Part shown: positions 59,731-64,000 of the stretch, piece after piece
Layout of the letters: every line of letters starts with the position of its first letter
How positions within the stretch are numbered: the first letter of the stretch is position 1
Source of the DNA: Christensenella sp034926635
GTDB taxonomy: Bacteria; Bacillota; Clostridia; Christensenellales; Christensenellaceae
NCBI GenBank assembly: GCA_034926635.1
Contig: JAYFQX010000008.1
Span: 1 to 64,000 of the forward strand
Length of the DNA: 64,000 nt
Direction: 5' to 3'
Notes under the pieces: generated by a model
What the model was told of the DNA's origin: nothing
Databases searched by the model: none
Seen by the model: only the letters and a program-made list of their open reading frames with translations
Made by a program: the position numbers and the translations under genes

Positions 59731-61212
59731 ATGTTTGCGCTTTATACCGATATGCCCGGTTTTTTTAATGATATTTGCGACGAGATTCGTCTGTTTTTTC
59801 CTGAAAAGCGAATCGATCAGATGGAGGAAAAAGAAATTGTGGATGCTGCAAGGTTTTTGCGGCATCTTTTTTGGCAGGATGAAAACGGCTGGCATAACCG
59901 CGTAGAATATTTTGAGCACGGCGTTTTGCGCGGGAAGCTGGAGACTACTCCTGATTTTCTGGATGATATCAGTGGGAAGGCTATTGATATCACGCTTCCT
60001 ACTTTAGCTGCAAAAAAAGCAAAAAAGCATATGGCAAAAGGAAGCATTTACACGCTACTCAGCAGCATAACGGGTGAGAGCAGGCCATGGGGTTCGCTCA
60101 CGGGAATCCGTCCTACCAAATTAATGCGCGAGCTGGCTGCTGCTGCGGGCATGCAGACAGCGTCCAAACTTTTTCGAGAAAAATATCATGTGACTGAACG
60201 GAAGATATCGCTTTCTGAGTCGATTGTAAAAAGGCAGGAGAACTATCTGCAAGGAATTGGTGAGCGGGATATTGATATTTATATCGGGATTCCTTTTTGT
60301 ATTTCCCGCTGCAAATATTGTTCGTTTATTTCTAGGGATTTGCGTTACGATGCAAAATTAAAAGATGAATACTTGATTAAGCTGCTTTTTGAACTGGAAC
60401 AAATGAAACCGGTTCTTGAAGGATACTCCCCCCGCGCGATTTATATTGGCGGAGGAACCCCTACCTCGCTGGAAGTTACAGAGCTAAAGCAGCTGCTTAC
60501 GGTTACAGCAGCGATGTTTCCGCATGTTCGCGAATTTACGGTGGAGGCGGGACGTCCCGATACCATCACGCCGGAAAAATTAGATTGTATCAAGCGCGCA
60601 GGCGTAGGACGCATCAGTATTAACGCGCAGACGACAAACGATCAAACCCTGGAGCGAGTAGGAAGACGGCATACGGCAGATGATTTTTTCCGGGCGTTTG
60701 CGCTTGCAAAAAAATACGGCTTTGACAGTATCAACACGGATATCATCCTCGGTCTGCCCGGGGAAACGATTGCAGACGTCAAAAAAACACTTACAGACGT
60801 TACTTCTTTTGCGCCGGAGAACGTAACGGTGCATACGCTCGCCCTAAAACATTCTTCCGAATTTGCGCTGCAAAACCAATCTCTTCTCAATGCAAAAAAT
60901 ACGGAAGAAATGGTGGAATTATCCCGTGAAACACTGGAGGATCTGGGTTATGCGCCTTATTACCTTTATCGGCAGAAATATATGAGCGGAAACATGGAAA
61001 ATGTGGGGTATGCGCTGCCTGGAAGTGAATCAGTCTACAATATCGACATCATGGAAGAAACTGCGCAGATTATGGCTTTTGGCGCGGGTGGGATCTCCAA
61101 ACGCTTATTCCCGGAAAGGAATTTGCTCAAACGTGCTGCAAACGTGAAAGACATCCGTAGTTATATCGACAGGACAGACGAGATGGTACAGCGTAAAAAG
61201 GACTTGTTTTAA
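59731..61212 (+). CDS. hemZ: Radical SAM coproporphyrinogen III oxidase-like HemZ
   Basis: The product is 493 residues. The N-terminal 170 residues, with GSLTGIRPTKLM, are typical of HemZ; the radical SAM core starts IGIPFCISRCKYCSF near 188, with GGGTPT near 243 and the HemN-like NAQTTND near 294. HemZ is an anaerobic coproporphyrinogen oxidase homologue; other heme genes are absent here, and some radical SAM relatives act in other roles, so activity is probable but not certain. It lies 4 bases after the MBL gene. Confidence 0.9.
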   Translation: MFALYTDMPGFFNDICDEIRLFFPEKRIDQMEEKEIVDAARFLRHLFWQDENGWHNRVEYFEHGVLRGKLETTPDFLDDISGKAIDITLPTLAAKKAKKHMAKGSIYTLLSSITGESRPWGSLTGIRPTKLMRELAAAAGMQTASKLFREKYHVTERKISLSESIVKRQENYLQGIGERDIDIYIGIPFCISRCKYCSFISRDLRYDAKLKDEYLIKLLFELEQMKPVLEGYSPRAIYIGGGTPTSLEVTELKQLLTVTAAMFPHVREFTVEAGRPDTITPEKLDCIKRAGVGRISINAQTTNDQTLERVGRRHTADDFFRAFALAKKYGFDSINTDIILGLPGETIADVKKTLTDVTSFAPENVTVHTLALKHSSEFALQNQSLLNAKNTEEMVELSRETLEDLGYAPYYLYRQKYMSGNMENVGYALPGSESVYNIDIMEETAQIMAFGAGGISKRLFPERNLLKRAANVKDIRSYIDRTDEMVQRKKDLF

Positions 61213-61235
61213 ACAGGATCGGAATGTTTGGTTTA

Positions 61236-61264
61236 TTGACAGGAAAGGCTTTCGAAGGTATAAT
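61236..61264 (+). promoter_or_regulatory. Consensus promoter of the hisS-aspS operon
   Basis: TTGACA (61236-61241), 17-base spacer, TATAAT (61259-61264), matching the sigma-A consensus at every position. Confidence 0.9.
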
Positions 61265-61274
61265 AAATACCATA

Positions 61275-61540
61275 ATATTGCAAAAGGCGATGACACGGAA
61301 AAGTACCTGCAAGCCTTGCGCAAAGAGAGCGGTCGTCGTGGCTGAAAGCGGCTGTGCGTTTAAGATGCGGGGAAGAACACCGGAGAGTTCTTGTTGTGAA
61401 CATATCTGTCGGGTATTATTAGCAATAGGCGCAGGCCAGCGTTACAGGCAAGAGCGGAGAGCCGTAGGTCGGCTTTCAACATGGGTGGTACCGCGGGTTA
61501 TTTGTGACTTCGTCCCTTTTTAAGAGGACGATTTTTTTTA
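61275..61540 (+). ncRNA. T-box leader of hisS-aspS
   Basis: Stem I elements AGAGAG (near 61324) and GTGGCTGAAAG are present, and the antiterminator bulge T-box TGGTACCGCGGG is at 61486-61497. A terminator CGTCC/GGACG (61511-61530) with eight Ts follows. Two GAA-plus-codon sites, GAACAC and GAACAT, are both histidine codons, fitting tRNA-His sensing; which one is the specifier is not settled here. Uncharged tRNA binding would prevent termination. Confidence 0.9.
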
Positions 61541-61608
61541 TTTTTAAGAAGATAGCGGCGTCATTGCTGAAGTACGGAAATAATTATAGCAAACGGAGGA
61601 AATAAAAG

Positions 61609-62859
61609 TTGGCGGTAAAAGCTCCAAAAGGTACGAGAGATGTATTGCCTCAGGAAAGTTATAAATGGCATTATATAGAGAATATTGCGCGCGAATTAAC
61701 GGCGCTTGCGGGATATAGAGAAATCCGTACTCCGGTTTTTGAACATACGGAATTATTTTTGCGCGGCGTTGGAGATACAACGGATATTGTGCAAAAAGAA
61801 ATGTATACATTCACCGATAAAGGGAATCGTTCCATTACGCTGAAGCCGGAGGGTACCGCGGGTGTGGTGCGTGCGTTTATCGAAGGAGGGCTGCCTTCGA
61901 GTGCGCAGCCGACTAAGATGTTTTATTTATCGACACCCGTATTTCGTTACGAAAGGCCACAGTCCGGGCGGCTTCGTGAGCATCATCAGTTCGGGCTGGA
62001 AGTATTCGGTGCTGCGGATGCAAGCATTGACGCAGAAGTAATCAATATGGCGCTGTTGCTTTTTGATCGCGTGGGGCTCAAAAATTTACGGCTCAATATC
62101 AACAGCATCGGGTGCGATCAATGCCGCCCGGCGTATCACGAAACATTAAAAGCGTTTTTGCACGGGCATGAAAATGAACTCTGCGAAACCTGTAAAGAGC
62201 GTTTGGAACGCAATCCGCTTCGTGTACTTGATTGCAAGGAAGAAGGCTGCAAGAAAGTCGTGAAAGACGCGCCCTTGATGATCGACCATTTATGTGAAGA
62301 TTGTTCCGAGCATTTTGAGCAGTTGAAAAAGTATTTGGAGGCACTTGGAATTGCATACCAGATCAATCCGTTTATTGTGCGCGGACTTGATTATTATACC
62401 AAGACGGTGTTTGAGATCATATCAGACAGTATCGGTGCGCAGGGGACTGTTTGCGGCGGCGGACGCTATGATAAGCTGATCAAGCAAATCGGTGGTCCTG
62501 ATATGCCCGGGATCGGGTTTGGAATGGGGATTGAGCGCCTGCTGTTGGTGATGGAAAATGAAGGCATTGAGATCCCGCAGCCTTCCTTGATAGACGTTTT
62601 TCTCTGCACGAGGAGCGAGGCGGCACGTCTTCGCGCGACTCAGCTGGTAAGCGAGCTGCGCGGTAAGGGGATCAAAGCAGATATGGATCATTGTGCGCGC
62701 AGTATTAAGGCGCAGTTTAAATATGCGGACAAGATTGGTGCGAAAATCGTAATTGTAATCGGCGAAGATGAAATGCAAAATGGGACCGCCGTTATGAAGA
62801 CCATGGAAAATGGGGAAGAACGTGTAGTACAGCAGAGCGAACTAGGTCTGTTTTTATAA
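61609..62859 (+). CDS. hisS: Histidyl-tRNA synthetase
   Basis: The product is 416 residues, a class II enzyme. Motif 2 is in FRYERPQSGRLREHHQFG near 113-130, and the histidine-binding loop RGLDYYTKTVFE near 259-270 and GGGRYDKL near 284-291 are present. The C-terminal anticodon-binding domain starts near 325. TTG start at 61609, 7 bases after GGAGGA. It is followed by aspS. Confidence 0.97.
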   Translation: MAVKAPKGTRDVLPQESYKWHYIENIARELTALAGYREIRTPVFEHTELFLRGVGDTTDIVQKEMYTFTDKGNRSITLKPEGTAGVVRAFIEGGLPSSAQPTKMFYLSTPVFRYERPQSGRLREHHQFGLEVFGAADASIDAEVINMALLLFDRVGLKNLRLNINSIGCDQCRPAYHETLKAFLHGHENELCETCKERLERNPLRVLDCKEEGCKKVVKDAPLMIDHLCEDCSEHFEQLKKYLEALGIAYQINPFIVRGLDYYTKTVFEIISDSIGAQGTVCGGGRYDKLIKQIGGPDMPGIGFGMGIERLLLVMENEGIEIPQPSLIDVFLCTRSEAARLRATQLVSELRGKGIKADMDHCARSIKAQFKYADKIGAKIVIVIGEDEMQNGTAVMKTMENGEERVVQQSELGLFL

Positions 62860-62890
62860 AGAATTTATCAGAATAGCAGGAGAGGTAATT

Positions 62891-64000
62891 ATGGGAGAGT
62901 TTTTAGGAGATTGGAAAAGAACCGCGCTTTGTGCGGAATTTACAAAAGAAGATATCGGGCGTGAGGTAACGCTAATGGGCTGGGCAGATACGCGCCGTGA
63001 CCTTGGCGGCCTTGTTTTCGTGGATTTGCGCGACCGTTCAGGTATCATGCAGGTTGTTTTTAATGAATCGGATTTCAAAGGCGACTTCGACCAGGTGGGA
63101 AGCATCCGCAGCGAATATGTTCTTGCGGTAAAAGGAAAAATCGTGGAACGTTCGGAAGATACGATAAATCCCAAGCTGCCTACGGGACTGATCGAGGTAA
63201 AGGTGACAGACCTGAAAATCTTGAGCAAGGCAGAAACACCACCGTTTGAAATTGAGGATTGCTCTAAGGTGCGCGAGGAATTGCGCCTGAAATACCGTTA
63301 CCTTGACCTGCGCAGACCGGACATGCAAAAGAATTTGATCCTGAGAAATAAAATTGCAAATTCTGCCCGCACGTACCTCTCGGAAAATGGCTTTTTGGAT
63401 ATTGAAACGCCGATGCTGCAAAAAAGTACGCCGGAAGGCGCGCGGGATTATCTGGTACCGTCGCGTATTCATCCCGGGTGTTTTTATGCGCTTCCGCAGT
63501 CGCCGCAGTTATTTAAGCAGATTTTGATGATTTCGGGCTATGACCGTTATTTTCAAATTACAAAATGTTTTCGTGATGAAGACCTGCGTGCGGATCGTCA
63601 GCCGGAATTCACACAGATCGATACGGAAATGTCTTTTGTGGACGCAGACGACGTAATGACCATGCACGAAGGTCTGATCCAAAAAGTATTCAAAGATGTT
63701 ATGAATATTGACATCCAGCTTCCGCTTCGCCGTTTACCGTATCAGGAAGCGATGGATCGTTTTGGCAGCGATAAGCCGGATACACGTTTTGGGCTGGAGC
63801 TCAAAAACGTCAGCGATATAGTGGCAGGAAGTGAATTTAAGGTATTCAGTTCTGTTGTCAAAAATGGCGGGAGCGTCCGTGCGATCAACGCCAAGGGCTG
63901 TGCGAATATCCTGGCGCGTCGCGAGATTGACGCATTGGTTGACTTTGTGAAGATTTACGGTGCAAAGGGCATGGCGTGGATTTCTATTAGAGAAGACGGT
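62891..64000 (+). CDS. aspS: Aspartyl-tRNA synthetase (runs off right edge)
   Basis: The first 370 codons are present, open at the right edge; the family length is about 590. The OB-fold anticodon domain (about 1-110) starts with GWADTRRDLGG. Class II motif 2 is FRDEDLRADRQPEFTQ near 216-231, and ALPQSPQLFKQ near 194-204 and FGSDKPDTRF near 287-296 are typical of bacterial AspRS. It forms a T-box-controlled operon with hisS, 31 bases after it; AGGAGAGG precedes the ATG. Confidence 0.97.
   Translation, partial: MGEFLGDWKRTALCAEFTKEDIGREVTLMGWADTRRDLGGLVFVDLRDRSGIMQVVFNESDFKGDFDQVGSIRSEYVLAVKGKIVERSEDTINPKLPTGLIEVKVTDLKILSKAETPPFEIEDCSKVREELRLKYRYLDLRRPDMQKNLILRNKIANSARTYLSENGFLDIETPMLQKSTPEGARDYLVPSRIHPGCFYALPQSPQLFKQILMISGYDRYFQITKCFRDEDLRADRQPEFTQIDTEMSFVDADDVMTMHEGLIQKVFKDVMNIDIQLPLRRLPYQEAMDRFGSDKPDTRFGLELKNVSDIVAGSEFKVFSSVVKNGGSVRAINAKGCANILARREIDALVDFVKIYGAKGMAWISIREDG

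Overview
The window is chromosomal DNA from an anaerobic Firmicute of the class Clostridia. Evidence: Shine-Dalgarno sites of the GGAGG type with frequent TTG starts, a HrcA/CIRCE-controlled groESL operon, a T-box in front of hisS-aspS, a sporulation-type sigma factor, PolC, the ireB-ruvX-DUF1292 trio, an electron-bifurcating type [FeFe] hydrogenase and a corrinoid protein. I do not assign a genus.

Layout. Bases 1-3,530 are an accessory patch: the tail of one IS3-family transposase, a small membrane protein, a HEPN-like protein carrying an RxxxxH motif, and a second IS3 transposase broken by a frameshift and a stop. It abuts tRNA-Pro/tRNA-Thr. Bases 4,000-12,700 hold a secreted DUF1002 protein, a CDF metal exporter plus CopA copper ATPase, a corrinoid protein with a RACo-like reactivator lacking its ferredoxin domain, an ACT protein, tRNA-Ala and a secreted NlpC/P60 hydrolase with a WalR-like box.

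Bases 12,900-22,600 are the shikimate region. Two divergent DAHP synthase genes are followed on the plus strand by aroB-aroA-aroC-pheA-aroK, with aroE convergent and aroQ plus an aldo/keto reductase after it. The plus-strand operon starts with a 34-residue leader peptide rich in Phe and Tyr, followed by an intrinsic terminator: a textbook ribosome-mediated attenuator, and the clearest unusual find here. groESL and a dCMP deaminase follow.

Bases 25,300-34,100 encode hydrogen metabolism: a signalling-like block (two DRTGG proteins, an anti-sigma-type ATPase, a divergent hydrogenase-like protein, a PHP protein), then a NuoE-like subunit, a second ATPase, and a ferredoxin-HydB-HydA operon preceded by a GC-rich leader able to form a pseudoknot. 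A SigE/SigK-like sigma gene with tandem Spo0A-like boxes comes next.

Bases 35,000-64,000 are core housekeeping operons in usual Firmicutes order: nrdR-pgeF, cysteine desulfurase, ireB-ruvX-DUF1292, rpsB-tsf, pyrH, frr-(small ORF)-uppS-cdsA-dxr-rseP-ispG-polC, secD-secF, recJ-apt-rel-dtd-MBL-hemZ, and T-box-hisS-aspS (aspS runs off the right edge). Nothing in the window looks like a CRISPR array, prophage or integrase.
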